Notes under the pieces: model-generated | Seen by the model: only the letters and a program-made list of their open reading frames with translations | Database searches by the model: none | Told to the model about the DNA's origin: nothing | Shown here: in pieces, positions 43,938-52,335 of the stretch | Position numbering within the stretch: position 1 is the stretch's first letter | Layout of the letters: every line of letters starts with the position of its first letter | NCBI RefSeq assembly: GCF_023336935.1 | Contig: NZ_JAMBLR010000005.1 | Coordinates: 1 to 64,000 of the forward strand | Length of the DNA stretch: 64,000 nt | Direction: 5' to 3' | Source: Phascolarctobacterium sp. ET69 | Lineage (GTDB): Bacteria; Bacillota; Negativicutes; Acidaminococcales; Acidaminococcaceae | Translations under genes and position numbers: made by a program

Positions 43938-43972
43938 ATAGCAGTGCCGGTAGCTAACTGCCGGCACGCTAT
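43938..43972 (-). other. Intercistronic hairpin mmdC-mmdB
   Basis: ATAGC.GTGCCGG / CCGGCAC.GCTAT, a 12-pair stem in the 102-base gap between mmdC and mmdB. It lacks a T-tract. A role in mRNA processing or stability is likely. Confidence 0.5.
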
Positions 43973-43995
43973 TATGTTTGAAGAATTGAAGGAAA

Positions 43996-44412
43996 TTAGC
44001 CGATAACTGCCATGATCTGGCCAGGTTTTACGTTTTCGTTAACGTCTACGTTGATGGATTTAACGGTGCCGTCAACAGGTGCAGCAATTTCGTTCTGCAT
44101 TTTCATAGCTTCGAGCATAAGAACTACGTCGCCTTTTTTAACAGCGTCGCCAGCTTTAGCTACGATTTTGCTTACTTTACCAGGCATCGGAGCGGTAAGC
44201 GGGGTGTCGCCAGCTGCTACTGCTGCCGGAGCCGGAGCTGCTGCCGGAGCCGGAGCGGGAGCCGGAGCTGCTGCCGGAGCAGGAGCTGCTACCGGAGCCG
44301 GAGCGGGAGCTGCAACCGGAGCTGCTGCTACCGGAGCTGCTGCTACAACGCCTTCTTCTGCAACTTCAACGGTGTAAGCTACACCATTAACGTTAACTTT
44401 GAATTTTCTCAT
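43996..44412 (-). CDS. mmdC: Methylmalonyl-CoA decarboxylase biotin carrier (gamma) subunit
   Basis: 138 residues from the ATG at 44412 (GGAGG at -13). A GTG/ATG-type extension to 44427 is unsupported. An N-terminal beta-rich ~30 residues, a long flexible Ala/Pro linker (about 30-70) and a C-terminal biotinyl domain with the biotinylated Lys in LEAMKMQNE near residue 104. It shuttles the carboxyl group from MmdA to MmdB. Repetitive GCT/CCG codons of the linker give the gene an apparent DNA repeat (44220-44345). Confidence 0.95.
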   Translation of the reverse strand: MRKFKVNVNGVAYTVEVAEEGVVAAAPVAAAPVAAPAPAPVAAPAPAAAPAPAPAPAAAPAPAAVAAGDTPLTAPMPGKVSKIVAKAGDAVKKGDVVLMLEAMKMQNEIAAPVDGTVKSINVDVNENVKPGQIMAVIG

Positions 44413-44454
44413 TTGAAATTCCTCCATTTCACTTTTTAAAAAATTTTATTTTCG

Positions 44455-44481
44455 TGCAGCAGATAACTGGTATCTGCTGCA
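44455..44481 (-). other. Intercistronic hairpin mmdD-mmdC
   Basis: TGCAGCAGAT / ATCTGCTGCA with a short loop, in the 83-base gap. No T-run of terminator quality follows at once. Confidence 0.5.
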
Positions 44482-44495
44482 GTCAAAACTAAAAA

Positions 44496-44801
44496 TTAGT
44501 AGCACTCTTGTCTTTTGTTCATCAAAGACAAGCGGCCAGTCTGAGCCCAAAGCGTACTCGGTTTTTTAATACGTACTACAGCTACGCCGCCGCCAGCATG
44601 CTGGATAGCTGCTGCCATTGCTGCAATCATTTCATCGTCATTCATAACCATGCTGATTGCACCGCTGATAGCTGCAATTACTTCGGGGGGAGTGCCGGCG
44701 GGAACCGCAGGAGCCGGAGCTGCTGCTACCGGAGCCGGGGCTGCAGCTTTAGGAGCTTCTTTTTTCTTTTTGCTGCCGCCAAATAATCCAAAAAATCCCA
44801 T
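44496..44801 (-). CDS. mmdD: Methylmalonyl-CoA decarboxylase delta-like subunit without membrane helix
   Basis: 101 residues. An N-terminal GFFGLFGGSKKKK, an Ala/Pro linker (18-40), a helical segment PPEVIAAISGAISMVM, and the OadG-type C-terminus VVRIKKPSTLWAQTGRLSLMNKRQ. In Veillonella MmdD has an N-terminal membrane helix and is accompanied by the small MmdE; the delta chain is essential for assembly. Here the helix is missing, and a separate 41-residue membrane peptide is encoded downstream. The OadG function seems to be split in two. Confidence 0.85.
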   Translation of the reverse strand: MGFFGLFGGSKKKKEAPKAAAPAPVAAAPAPAVPAGTPPEVIAAISGAISMVMNDDEMIAAMAAAIQHAGGGVAVVRIKKPSTLWAQTGRLSLMNKRQECY

Positions 44802-44823
44802 TACGATTTCCCCTTTCTATGCA

Positions 44824-46350
44824 TTAAAGCGGAATGTTACCGTGTTTCTTAGCCGGACGGCTTTCACGTTTGGAATCCAGCATTTGCAATGCATTGATAA
44901 TGGTCGGGCGGGAATCTTTCGGTTGAATTACGATATCAACCATGCCACGTTTTGCAGCCTGATACGGGGTTGCAAAGTTGTCAATGTATTCAGCAGTTTT
45001 AGCTTCAACATCAGGATCTTTACGGAAGATGATGTTAGCTGCACCAGCAGGGCCCATAACTGCGATTTCAGCAGTCGGCCAAGCGATAACCTGGTCAGCA
45101 CCAAGTTCCTGAGAGCACATTGCGAGGTAAGAACCGCCGTATGCTTTACGGGTAATCAAAGTAATTTTAGGTACGGTTGCTTCAGAGTATGCATAGAGCA
45201 TCTTAGCGCCATGACGGATAATGCCGCCATATTCTTGGTTGGTGCCAGGCAGGAAGCCCGGAACGTCTACCAGGTTCAACAGAGGAATGTTGAAAGCGTC
45301 GCAGAAGCGAATGAAGCGGGAAGATTTGTCAGATGCATTGATATCAAGGCAACCTGCCATAACTTTCGGCTGGTTAGCAATAATACCTACGGTCTGGCCA
45401 TCCATACGTGCGAAGCAGGTAATGATGTTCTGAGCGTAGTATTGCTGAGATTCATAGAATTCACCGTTATCAACAATGCTCTTGATAATGTCTTTCATAT
45501 CATAAGGATGATTGGAATTATCAGGAATAATGCTGTTCAGTGCTTCGTCGGTTCTGGTCGGGGAGTCACCGGTTTCGATAATCGGTGCGCCTTCCATGTT
45601 GTTGGACGGAAGGAAGCTGAGCAGATAACGGATTTGTTTAATGCAGTCTTCGTCATTTTCAGCTGCAAAGTGAGCTACACCGGAAGTCTGGTTGTGGGTC
45701 ATAGCGCCGCCCAGTTCTTCTTGGGTAACTTCTTCGCCGGTAACGGATTTAACAACTGCAGGGCCGGTAATGAACATTTTGGAAGTGTTCTTTACCATGT
45801 AGATGAAGTCGGTCAGAGCCGGGCTGTATACAGCGCCGCCTGCGGAAGGACCCATGATAGCAGAGATCTGAGGAATAACACCGGATGCGCTGGTGTTTTC
45901 GAAGAAGATCTTGCCATAGCCGCCCAGAGCGTCAACAGCTTCTTGGATACGAGCACCGCCGGAATCGTTCAGGCCAACGCACGGAGCACCCATTTTGAGA
46001 GCAAGGCGCTGTACTTTAACGATTTTGTTAGCATGCATTTCGCCGAGGGAGCCGCCTTCAACGGTGAAGTCCTGAGCGAATACATAAACCAGACGGCCGT
46101 CAACAGTGCCGTAACCGGTGGTTACACCTTCGCCCGGGAGTTCTTTTTTGTCCTGGCCGAAGTTGGTGCAACGATGGCTTACGAAACGATCCAATTCAAC
46201 GAAGCTACCTTCGTCAAGTAATAATGCGATTCTCTCACGAGCAGTCAGTTTACCGCTAGCATGTTGTTTAGCAACTTTCTTTTCGCCGCCAGCTGCGATA
46301 ATGTGTTCGGAGAGTTTGAGCATTTTCTCAATTCTTTCTTGAGTAGACAA
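44824..46350 (-). CDS. mmdA: Methylmalonyl-CoA decarboxylase alpha subunit (carboxyltransferase)
   Basis: 508 residues starting at a TTG with GGAGGTG ten bases upstream. Two crotonase-type halves, as in the propionyl-CoA carboxylase beta chain. Oxyanion-hole glycines occur in [17 protein letters not shown] (first half) and in [11 protein letters not shown] and AYGGSYLAM (second half). It transfers the carboxyl of (S)-methylmalonyl-CoA to the biotin on MmdC, yielding propionyl-CoA. The 22-base gap to mmdD implies co-transcription. A biotin carboxylase subunit gene is absent here, which supports decarboxylase rather than carboxylase use. Confidence 0.96.
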   Translation of the reverse strand: MSTQERIEKMLKLSEHIIAAGGEKKVAKQHASGKLTARERIALLLDEGSFVELDRFVSHRCTNFGQDKKELPGEGVTTGYGTVDGRLVYVFAQDFTVEGGSLGEMHANKIVKVQRLALKMGAPCVGLNDSGGARIQEAVDALGGYGKIFFENTSASGVIPQISAIMGPSAGGAVYSPALTDFIYMVKNTSKMFITGPAVVKSVTGEEVTQEELGGAMTHNQTSGVAHFAAENDEDCIKQIRYLLSFLPSNNMEGAPIIETGDSPTRTDEALNSIIPDNSNHPYDMKDIIKSIVDNGEFYESQQYYAQNIITCFARMDGQTVGIIANQPKVMAGCLDINASDKSSRFIRFCDAFNIPLLNLVDVPGFLPGTNQEYGGIIRHGAKMLYAYSEATVPKITLITRKAYGGSYLAMCSQELGADQVIAWPTAEIAVMGPAGAANIIFRKDPDVEAKTAEYIDNFATPYQAAKRGMVDIVIQPKDSRPTIINALQMLDSKRESRPAKKHGNIPL

Positions 46351-46393
46351 ATCTTACACCTCCATATAATTGGGGAGAACTTATTTATACATG

Positions 46394-46423
46394 CAGGCGG
46401 GCGTAGTATCAGGCGCCCGTCTG
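46394..46423 (-). other. Hairpin upstream of mmdA
   Basis: CAGACGGGCG / CGCCCGCCTG in the 130-base gap between mce and mmdA. A second small stem (AATTTCTG/CAGAAATT) lies nearer the mce stop. Nothing else is seen in the gap. Confidence 0.45.
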
Positions 46424-46480
46424 TTATGTATCTGATTTTTGATTGCTGCACAAGCAGCTTAATTTCTGTTCAGGCAGAAA

Positions 46481-46897
46481 TTATTTTTTTGCAGGAGCGC
46501 AGAGTTCGAGCAAAATGCCAACAGATTTCGGATGAACGAAAGCAATGTCCATTCCGCCTGCACCACCGCGAGGTGCTTTGTCAATCATGATGCCGCCTTT
46601 TTCCTGTACGCCGGCGATAGCAGCTTCGATGTCGTCAACACGGAGAGCAATGTGCTGGATGCCCTGGCCGTTTTTAGCAATGTATTTGCCGATCGGGCCA
46701 TCATTGTTTTCGGTAATATCAACAAGAAGCTCAAGCAGAGTTTCGCCGCAAGGAATGAATACGGTTTTTACGCCCTGTTCGGGAACCGGTTCTTCACCAG
46801 TGCATTCCAGACCGAGAACTTCGGTGTAGAATTTTTTGGATACATCCAAATCTTTGCAGGCAATACCTACATGGTCAACACAAATTACTTTGAACAT
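46481..46897 (-). CDS. mce: Methylmalonyl-CoA epimerase
   Basis: 138 residues of the vicinal-oxygen-chelate fold: CVDHVGIACKDLDVSKKFYTEVLGL with the first metal His, GIQHIALRVDDIEAAI with the second, and DIAFVHPKSVGILLELC with the third metal ligand/Glu. It converts (R)- to (S)-methylmalonyl-CoA, linking the mutase to the decarboxylase. It lies between meaB and mmdA, with a ribosome site AAGGAGG. Confidence 0.96.
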   Translation of the reverse strand: MFKVICVDHVGIACKDLDVSKKFYTEVLGLECTGEEPVPEQGVKTVFIPCGETLLELLVDITENNDGPIGKYIAKNGQGIQHIALRVDDIEAAIAGVQEKGGIMIDKAPRGGAGGMDIAFVHPKSVGILLELCAPAKK

Positions 46898-46932
46898 TTT
46901 TAATTCCTCCTTAAAGAATTAATTTGGTGGTT

Positions 46933-47871
46933 TTATTTCAAAACTTTACCAACAATGTCATCAACTACAGAGTACGGTTCAATTTCGCGGCCCTGCAGTT
47001 TTTCTACCAAGGAATCAAATTCATCGGTAGCTACTACATTTTTATCAATGTAACGGTTTACTTTATCGTTAAGCATCGCAGTAACCTCGTTTTTAATGCG
47101 GGCTTTGCGGATTTTAACGATTTCACCGCTATCATTCAGATATTTCTGGTGCTCCTCAATGGAGTCTACAACTGCTTCTATGCCTTCACCCTTGCTGGCA
47201 ATGGTCCGGTTGATCGGCGGACGCCAGCCAACATGTTCGGGATTTAATTCCAACATCATTTCAATCTCTATGTTGAGCTTGTCTGTGCCTTCACGATCAG
47301 CTTTGTTAATCGTGAACAAATCACCGATCTCAAGTATACCTGCTTTAATAGCCTGAATATCATCACCCATGCCCGGGATTACAACAACCATGGTGGTATC
47401 GGCAGTTTTTACGATATCAACTTCAGATTGCCCTACGCCTACGGTTTCAATGATAATGATGTCAAAGCCAAAAGCATCCATCAATTTGACTGCATCGCCT
47501 GCTTTTTGCGATAAGCCGCCCAAGCTGCCTCTGGTAGCCATAGAACGGACAAAAATGCCTTCATCCGAAGACAAATCCAACATTCTGATACGGTCGCCCA
47601 AGATAGCGCCGCCGGAGAACGGACTGGTGGGGTCTACTGCAATAATGCCAACAGTTTTACCGCGTTTACGGAATTCTTTGGCAAGTTTATCGGTCAAAGT
47701 ACTTTTGCCAGCACCCGGAGGTCCGGTTATACCAATGACATAAGCATTGCCGGTGTGGGGATATAAAGCTGTCATAATTTCAACAGCATTGTCATACTCG
47801 TTTTCAACGGCCGTAATTGCTTTGGCCAGTGCCAAACGGTTGTGGTTTAATACGCCTTCAACAATGTTCAA
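46933..47871 (-). CDS. meaB: MeaB/ArgK-type G-protein chaperone of methylmalonyl-CoA mutase
   Basis: 312 residues, starting at a TTG. P-loop GITGPPGAGKSTLTDKL at about 50, a switch region with DPTSPFSGGAILGDR, ETVGVGQSE and NKADREGTD for guanine. MeaB protects and reactivates the B12-dependent mutase by gating cofactor loading. The place directly behind the two mutase genes fits this role and argues against the old name arginine kinase (ArgK). Confidence 0.95.
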   Translation of the reverse strand: MNIVEGVLNHNRLALAKAITAVENEYDNAVEIMTALYPHTGNAYVIGITGPPGAGKSTLTDKLAKEFRKRGKTVGIIAVDPTSPFSGGAILGDRIRMLDLSSDEGIFVRSMATRGSLGGLSQKAGDAVKLMDAFGFDIIIIETVGVGQSEVDIVKTADTTMVVVIPGMGDDIQAIKAGILEIGDLFTINKADREGTDKLNIEIEMMLELNPEHVGWRPPINRTIASKGEGIEAVVDSIEEHQKYLNDSGEIVKIRKARIKNEVTAMLNDKVNRYIDKNVVATDEFDSLVEKLQGREIEPYSVVDDIVGKVLK

Positions 47872-47890
47872 ATTTCACACCGCCTTGTTG

Positions 47891-47951
47891 AGGTCTGATA
47901 AAAATTTTAGGTTGCAAGGCGGACAAACCGCCTTGCAAATTTTTAAGACCT
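47891..47951 (-). other. Long hairpin between mutase small subunit and meaB
   Basis: TTGCAAGGCGG / CCGCCTTGCAA (47912-47938), extended outward by AGGTCT / AGACCT and AAAATTTT/AAATTTTT. It fills nearly the whole gap. Confidence 0.55.
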
Positions 47952-47953
47952 AA

Positions 47954-48343
47954 TTATTTTACGTTTGCGTTGATGAAGTCAACGATAGCGCTGGTCGGGG
48001 TGCCAGGAGTGAATACTTCGGCAATGCCAGCAGCTTTCAGGCCCGGGATGTCAGCGTCAGGAATAACGCCGCCGCCGATAACCAGAACATCGTTCAGACC
48101 TTTTTCTTTCAAAAGTTCTACAACTTTCGGGAAAAGGGTGTTATGAGCGCCGGAGAGCAGGCTCAGAGCAACAACTTTAACGTCGTCCTGCAGAGCAGCT
48201 TCAGCGATTTGTTCCGGGGTCAGACGGATACCGGTATAAATTACTTCAAAACCAGCGTCGCGCAATGCACGAGCTACAACTTTAGCACCGCGGTCGTGTC
48301 CATCAAGACCCGGTTTTGCTACTAAAACTCTGATATTAGACAT
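47954..48343 (-). CDS. Methylmalonyl-CoA mutase, B12-binding subunit
   Basis: 129 residues, equal to the C-terminal cobalamin-binding domain of one-chain mutases. It begins [27 protein letters not shown] (quoted in part). The D-x-H-x-x-G motif places His16 as lower axial ligand. [27 protein letters not shown] completes the Rossmann fold. It pairs with the catalytic chain encoded 37 bases upstream. A two-chain mutase of this kind is usual in archaea and some anaerobes. Confidence 0.95.
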   Translation of the reverse strand: MSNIRVLVAKPGLDGHDRGAKVVARALRDAGFEVIYTGIRLTPEQIAEAALQDDVKVVALSLLSGAHNTLFPKVVELLKEKGLNDVLVIGGGVIPDADIPGLKAAGIAEVFTPGTPTSAIVDFINANVK

Positions 48344-48380
48344 TATCTACTTACCTCCCTATTATTGTTGGCTAAGTTAA

Positions 48381-50027
48381 TTACAGCTGGGTATGAGCCT
48401 GGTATTCGCCGAATACTTCTCTCATTACGCCGCAGATTTCGCCTTCGGTTGCATAAGCTTTAACAGCTTCGAGGATCAAAGGCATCAGGTTAACGCTTTC
48501 ATCAGCGCAGCCTGCTTTAAGAGCAGCAAGGGTTTCTTCAACTTTAGCGTTGTCACGGCGAGCTTTCAATGCAGCAATTTTTTCAGCCTGCAGTTTGCCA
48601 ACAGAGCCGTCTACGCGCAGCAGGTTTTTCGGGGGTTCTTCTTCCTGCTGGAATTTGTTAACGCCAACGATAATACGGTTGCCTTTTTCAACGTCCATCT
48701 GCCATTTGTAAGCGGAATCCTGAATTTCTTTCTGGATGTAGCCTTTAGCGATAGCTTCCGGAGCGCCGCCGAGTTCATCAATTTTCTTAATGTAATCCCA
48801 GCATTCAGCTTCGATCTTATTGGTCAAAGCTTCTACATAGTAGGAACCGCCCAACGGGTCAATGGTGTCAGCCAGGCCGGATTCGTAAGCAACGATTTGC
48901 TGAGTACGCAGAGCGATGGTTACGGATTCAGTGGTCGGCAGAGCCAAAGCTTCGTCTTTGGAGTTGGTGTGCAGGGACTGGGTACCACCCATTACTGCAG
49001 CTGCGGTTTGCAGAGCAACACGAACGATGTTGTTGTTCGGCTGCTGAGCGGTCAGCATGGAACCAGCGGTTTGGGTATGTACGCGGAGCATCATGGATTT
49101 AGCTTTCTTAGCGCCGAATCTTTCTTTCATAACTTTAGCCCATACACGACGGGAAGCGCGGAATTTAGCAACTTCTTCGAGTACGTTGTTGTGAGCATTC
49201 CAGAAGAAGGACAGACGGCCAGCGAAAGCATCAACGTCCATGCCAGCTTTGATAGCAGCTTCTACATAAGCAATGCCGTCAGCGATGGTGAATGCGATTT
49301 CCTGAGCAGCGGTGGAACCAGCTTCACGGATATGGTAACCGGAAATGGAGATGGTGTTCCACAGCGGAACATTTTTGGAGCAATATTCAAAAATGTTGGT
49401 GATCAAACGCATGGAGGGTTTAGGCGGGAAGATATAAGTGCCGCGAGCAGCATATTCTTTCAGGATATCGTTCTGAATGGTGCCGCGGAGTTTATCAGCG
49501 GAAACGCCTTGTTTTTCAGCAACTGCGATGTACATGCAGAGCAGTACGGATGCAGGAGCGTTGATGGTCATAGAAGTGGAAACTTTGTCCAGAGGAATAC
49601 CGTCGAACAGGATTTCCATATCTGCCAGGGAGTCGATAGCTACGCCTACTTTACCAACTTCGCCTTCGGACATCGGGTCGGTGGAATCATAACCGATCTG
49701 GGTCGGGAGGTCGAATGCGCAAGACAGGCCGCTGCCGCCGTTAGCCAGCAGGTATTTATAACGTTTGTTGGATTCTTCAGCAGTGGAGAAACCAGCATAC
49801 ATACGCATGGTCCAGAAACGGCCGCGGTACATGGTAGGTTGTACACCACGGGTGAAAGGATATTCACCAGGGAAACCGAGGTCTCTTTCATAATCGAAAC
49901 CTTCGATGTCAAGCGGGGTGTAGAGTCTGTTAGGCTCCAGGTTTGCGCGTTCAGGGAATTTAACCAGTTTAGCTTCTACTTCTTCATGGTATTTAGCTAA
50001 GCCAGCTTTCAGAGTTTCATTTGACAT
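48381..50027 (-). CDS. Methylmalonyl-CoA mutase, catalytic large subunit
   Basis: 548 residues from the ATG at 50027 (AAGGAGG eight bases upstream). A TTG at 50033 lies too near the site. The TIM-barrel substrate domain rearranges succinyl-CoA and (R)-methylmalonyl-CoA. Motifs: [24 protein letters not shown] (quoted in part), the substrate-binding Tyr/Arg region, [21 protein letters not shown] and [16 protein letters not shown] with the active-site His. The B12 domain is absent and is supplied by the next gene. Confidence 0.96.
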   Translation of the reverse strand: MSNETLKAGLAKYHEEVEAKLVKFPERANLEPNRLYTPLDIEGFDYERDLGFPGEYPFTRGVQPTMYRGRFWTMRMYAGFSTAEESNKRYKYLLANGGSGLSCAFDLPTQIGYDSTDPMSEGEVGKVGVAIDSLADMEILFDGIPLDKVSTSMTINAPASVLLCMYIAVAEKQGVSADKLRGTIQNDILKEYAARGTYIFPPKPSMRLITNIFEYCSKNVPLWNTISISGYHIREAGSTAAQEIAFTIADGIAYVEAAIKAGMDVDAFAGRLSFFWNAHNNVLEEVAKFRASRRVWAKVMKERFGAKKAKSMMLRVHTQTAGSMLTAQQPNNNIVRVALQTAAAVMGGTQSLHTNSKDEALALPTTESVTIALRTQQIVAYESGLADTIDPLGGSYYVEALTNKIEAECWDYIKKIDELGGAPEAIAKGYIQKEIQDSAYKWQMDVEKGNRIIVGVNKFQQEEEPPKNLLRVDGSVGKLQAEKIAALKARRDNAKVEETLAALKAGCADESVNLMPLILEAVKAYATEGEICGVMREVFGEYQAHTQL

Positions 50028-50145
50028 TCTCAAATCCTCCTTAAAATTTTTGTTTTCATACTCGGGTTGGACTTCCCGGGTACGGTGAGAGTGTCCGTCA
50101 AAGACGGTCTATGGCAAAGCCTTTCGGCTTCGTCAACATATTTAT

Positions 50146-50188
50146 TTAAGCTGTGCCGGAGGACTCGCTACCGCCGGCACAGGCTTAA
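50146..50188 (-). other. Hairpins between scpC and the mutase gene
   Basis: TTAAGC-TGTGCCGG / CCGGCACA-GGCTTAA is the main stem. Smaller ones follow on the minus strand: AAGCC/GGCTT near 50113-50126 and GACCGTC/GACGGAC near 50092-50108. The 180-base gap holds no gene. Confidence 0.5.
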
Positions 50189-50206
50189 GCCCCAATTAAA
50201 CTGGGA

Positions 50207-51727
50207 TTATTTTTCCATGGTGCCGGTTTTGTTGAAGCGGTTATGGAAATCGAAAGCTTCTTCAAGCAGATGCGGAGTCTGGCTGTTGCCGCAAGCTTCG
50301 CAAGCTCTGTGGAAGTAATCCAGCAGCATCGGCTGATATTTCGGGTTAGCAATCTGATCAATGATGATCGGAGCTTTTTCTTTCGGAGTCAGGCCACGGA
50401 GGTCAGCAACGCCGCGTTCGGAAACGATAACGTCAACGTCGAGGGTTGCATGGTCGATATGGCTGCAGAACGGAACAACGGAGCTGATTTTGCCGCCTTT
50501 TGCCAGGGAGTTGGCGAAGAATACGGTGAGGTAACCGTTACGGGCAAAGTCGCCGGAACCGCCAACGCCGTTCATCAATTTGGTGCCGCAGATATGAGTG
50601 GAGTTTACGTTGCCGTAAATATCAACTTCAATAGCGGTGTTCATTGCGATAACGCCAATGCGGCGTGCAACTTCAGGGCTGTTGGAGATTTCCTGCGGAC
50701 GGAGAATCAGGTAAGGTTTGTAATGGTCAAGGTTTTCATAGAATTTTTTCTGGCATTCCGGAGACGGAGTCAGAGCGGTACCGGAAGCAACACGGAGTTT
50801 GCCGGCATCGATGAGGTCGAACATACCGTCTTGGATAACTTCGGTGTAAACGGTGAGGTCTTCGAAGTCGGAGTTAACAAGGCCGTTGATAACAGCGTTA
50901 GCAACGGAGCCTACGCCGGACTGCAGCGGAAGCAGGTTTTTCGGCAGGCGGCCTTCAGCAACTTCTTTTTTGAAGAATGCTACGAGGTTTTCGCCCATGT
51001 GTTTAGCGTCTTCGTCGATTTCGCCGAGCGGACGAACTTTATCGGTGATGTCGCAAGGAACAACAGCAACGATTTTGTCGAGTTCGCAAGGAATGTACGG
51101 AGTACCAATGCGGTCTTCCGGTCTTTCGATAGGAATCGGTTTACGGTACGGAGGATCAAGAGGTACATAGGAGTCATGCATGCCTTCCAAACCTACCGGT
51201 TGGCTGGTGTTAACTTCTACGATAACTTTTTTAGCGCCTGCTACATAAGAGGAGCTGTTGCCCATGGAAGTGGTCGGGATAAGGCCTACTTTGCCGTCGC
51301 CGAGGTCGTTGATTTTGCATACTTCAACGATTGCTACGTCTACGCCTTTGCGGTTAGCCATGAAGCCATAGCGAACCATCTGTGCCATGTGGCTGAGGTG
51401 AATGTCAGCATATTTTACTTTACCTTCGTTGATAGCTTTGCGGAGGGTGCCGTTGGTCTGATAAGGCAGGCGGCGGTCCATAATGCCAGCTTCTACCATT
51501 GCCTGGTCAATTTCAGGGCCTACAGAAGCGCCGGTCCAAACGTTAACTTTGAAATCGGTGCCTTTGTATCTTTCAGACAGGGCAAGAGGTACAGCTTTCG
51601 GATAGCCAGACGGAGTAAAGCCGCTGACACCCAAGTTGTCACCATTGTGAATAAAGTCGGTTGCGGCTTCTGCGCTCATTACTTTGCCAGCAACCGCATC
51701 GCAAATACGATCTTTAATATCGATCAT
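50207..51727 (-). CDS. scpC: Succinate CoA-transferase (propionyl-CoA:succinate type)
   Basis: 506 residues, the length of AarC/ScpC-type family I CoA-transferases. The catalytic Glu lies in VYTEVIQDG (Glu296; Glu294 in the acetate enzyme AarC). Other marks are GVSGFTPSGYPKAVP and the late NGVGGSGDFARNG loop. It moves CoA from propionyl-CoA (or acetyl-CoA) to succinate, closing the cycle so that no ATP is spent. Very strong ribosome site AAGGAGGAAGG, codon use of a highly expressed gene, and a long leader with two possible promoters. First gene of the pathway cluster. Confidence 0.95.
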   Translation of the reverse strand: MIDIKDRICDAVAGKVMSAEAATDFIHNGDNLGVSGFTPSGYPKAVPLALSERYKGTDFKVNVWTGASVGPEIDQAMVEAGIMDRRLPYQTNGTLRKAINEGKVKYADIHLSHMAQMVRYGFMANRKGVDVAIVEVCKINDLGDGKVGLIPTTSMGNSSSYVAGAKKVIVEVNTSQPVGLEGMHDSYVPLDPPYRKPIPIERPEDRIGTPYIPCELDKIVAVVPCDITDKVRPLGEIDEDAKHMGENLVAFFKKEVAEGRLPKNLLPLQSGVGSVANAVINGLVNSDFEDLTVYTEVIQDGMFDLIDAGKLRVASGTALTPSPECQKKFYENLDHYKPYLILRPQEISNSPEVARRIGVIAMNTAIEVDIYGNVNSTHICGTKLMNGVGGSGDFARNGYLTVFFANSLAKGGKISSVVPFCSHIDHATLDVDVIVSERGVADLRGLTPKEKAPIIIDQIANPKYQPMLLDYFHRACEACGNSQTPHLLEEAFDFHNRFNKTGTMEK

Positions 51728-52040
51728 GTTCCTTCCTCCTTGAAATTAAATATATATGGTTTCTGCCTTTCGGCACTTAACTTATCCGGCGAAAAATACT
51801 CTGCAAACGCCAGGCGTTTGTCTATACCGTCCGCCAAATAAGGCAAACCCATAACATAAAAAAGGAGCACTTTAGTGTTATCCCGAAATTTAATAATTAA
51901 ACTCAATAACGCCAAGTGCCAGCTCACGCATTTTCCGGAGCGGGCACGCCCGGACTGCAAGCCGCCGGCGTAAGGCTTCCGTAAGGGTTCCGCTACCCTG
52001 TTGTCTGCCAACGCCTGAACATACCTTCTTTTGGTTTCTT
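51728..52040 (-). promoter_or_regulatory. Long structured leader of scpC
   Basis: About 310 bases without a credible gene. It has several GC-rich stems on the minus strand: GGGTagcggaaCCC, a stretch around GCCGGCGGC, CCGGGCGTGCCCG, AAACGCCtgGGCGTTT (51806-51820) and GTGCCgaaaGGCA close to the ribosome site. A 95-codon open frame (51724-52011) overlaps it but lacks a ribosome site and any likeness to proteins. The leader may be a regulatory RNA, but no known riboswitch core was recognised. Confidence 0.45.
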
Positions 52041-52046
52041 TATATA

Positions 52047-52071
52047 CTTCGACACCACCTGCAAAATTCCT
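52047..52071 (-). promoter_or_regulatory. Sigma-H-type promoter upstream of scpC
   Basis: On the minus strand GAAGGAATT, then 11 bases, then GTCGAAG. Same spacing as the site before cas10 (AGGA-N14-GTCGAA). One mismatch to RnnGAAT. Confidence 0.5.
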
Positions 52072-52152
52072 TCTGCCGAAGCTCTATTTGTGATATTTTT
52101 TTGAAATTTTTTATGAAATTGCCGTTAAATATTCAGATTTTCATCTAACGAT

Positions 52153-52161
52153 ATTATAGCA
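52153..52161 (-). promoter_or_regulatory. Extended -10 promoter upstream of scpC
   Basis: TGCTATAAT on the minus strand gives a perfect extended -10. There is no good -35 at 17 bases. Transcription would start near 52146, making a leader of more than 400 bases. Confidence 0.5.
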
Positions 52162-52275
52162 CATAACTTGTCAGGATATTTTCTGAATTTTTAACAAGCT
52201 CAGGCCCTTTTCTGACCCTTACAATATAATAGCAGTAAAATTGTAACATGGCAAGCCTTTTGTTTACATTTTTTA

Positions 52276-52314
52276 AAGAAATACCCTTCAGACTCAAAAG
52301 TCCGAAGGGTATTT
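52276..52314 (-). terminator. Terminator of the hydrogenase operon
   Basis: On the minus strand ATACCCTTCGGACT / AGTCTGAAGGGTAT followed by TTCTTTAAAA. It lies about 20 bases behind the hydA stop. Confidence 0.88.
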
Positions 52315-52335
52315 TATAGCATTTTATTAGTATAT

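Noticed and set aside
44220-44345. DNA repeat in mmdC
   Set aside because: It is the Ala/Pro linker coded by recurrent GCT/CCG-type codons, usual in biotin carriers, not a mobile or CRISPR repeat.
44650-46221. Open frame of 523 codons on the plus strand
   Set aside because: It is antisense to mmdA; similar long shadows lie opposite scpC, mutase and PBP2 genes. None has start signals.
44824-46350. Propionyl-CoA carboxylase instead of decarboxylase
   Set aside because: Beta-type Na+ channel and OadG-like genes are adjacent and biotin carboxylase is absent.
47954-50027. Mutase as a frameshifted single gene
   Set aside because: Both chains have their own ribosome site and start; two-chain mutases are a known form.
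51724-52011. A 95-codon frame before scpC
   Set aside because: No ribosome site, odd composition, overlap with the scpC start. The stretch is better explained as an RNA leader.
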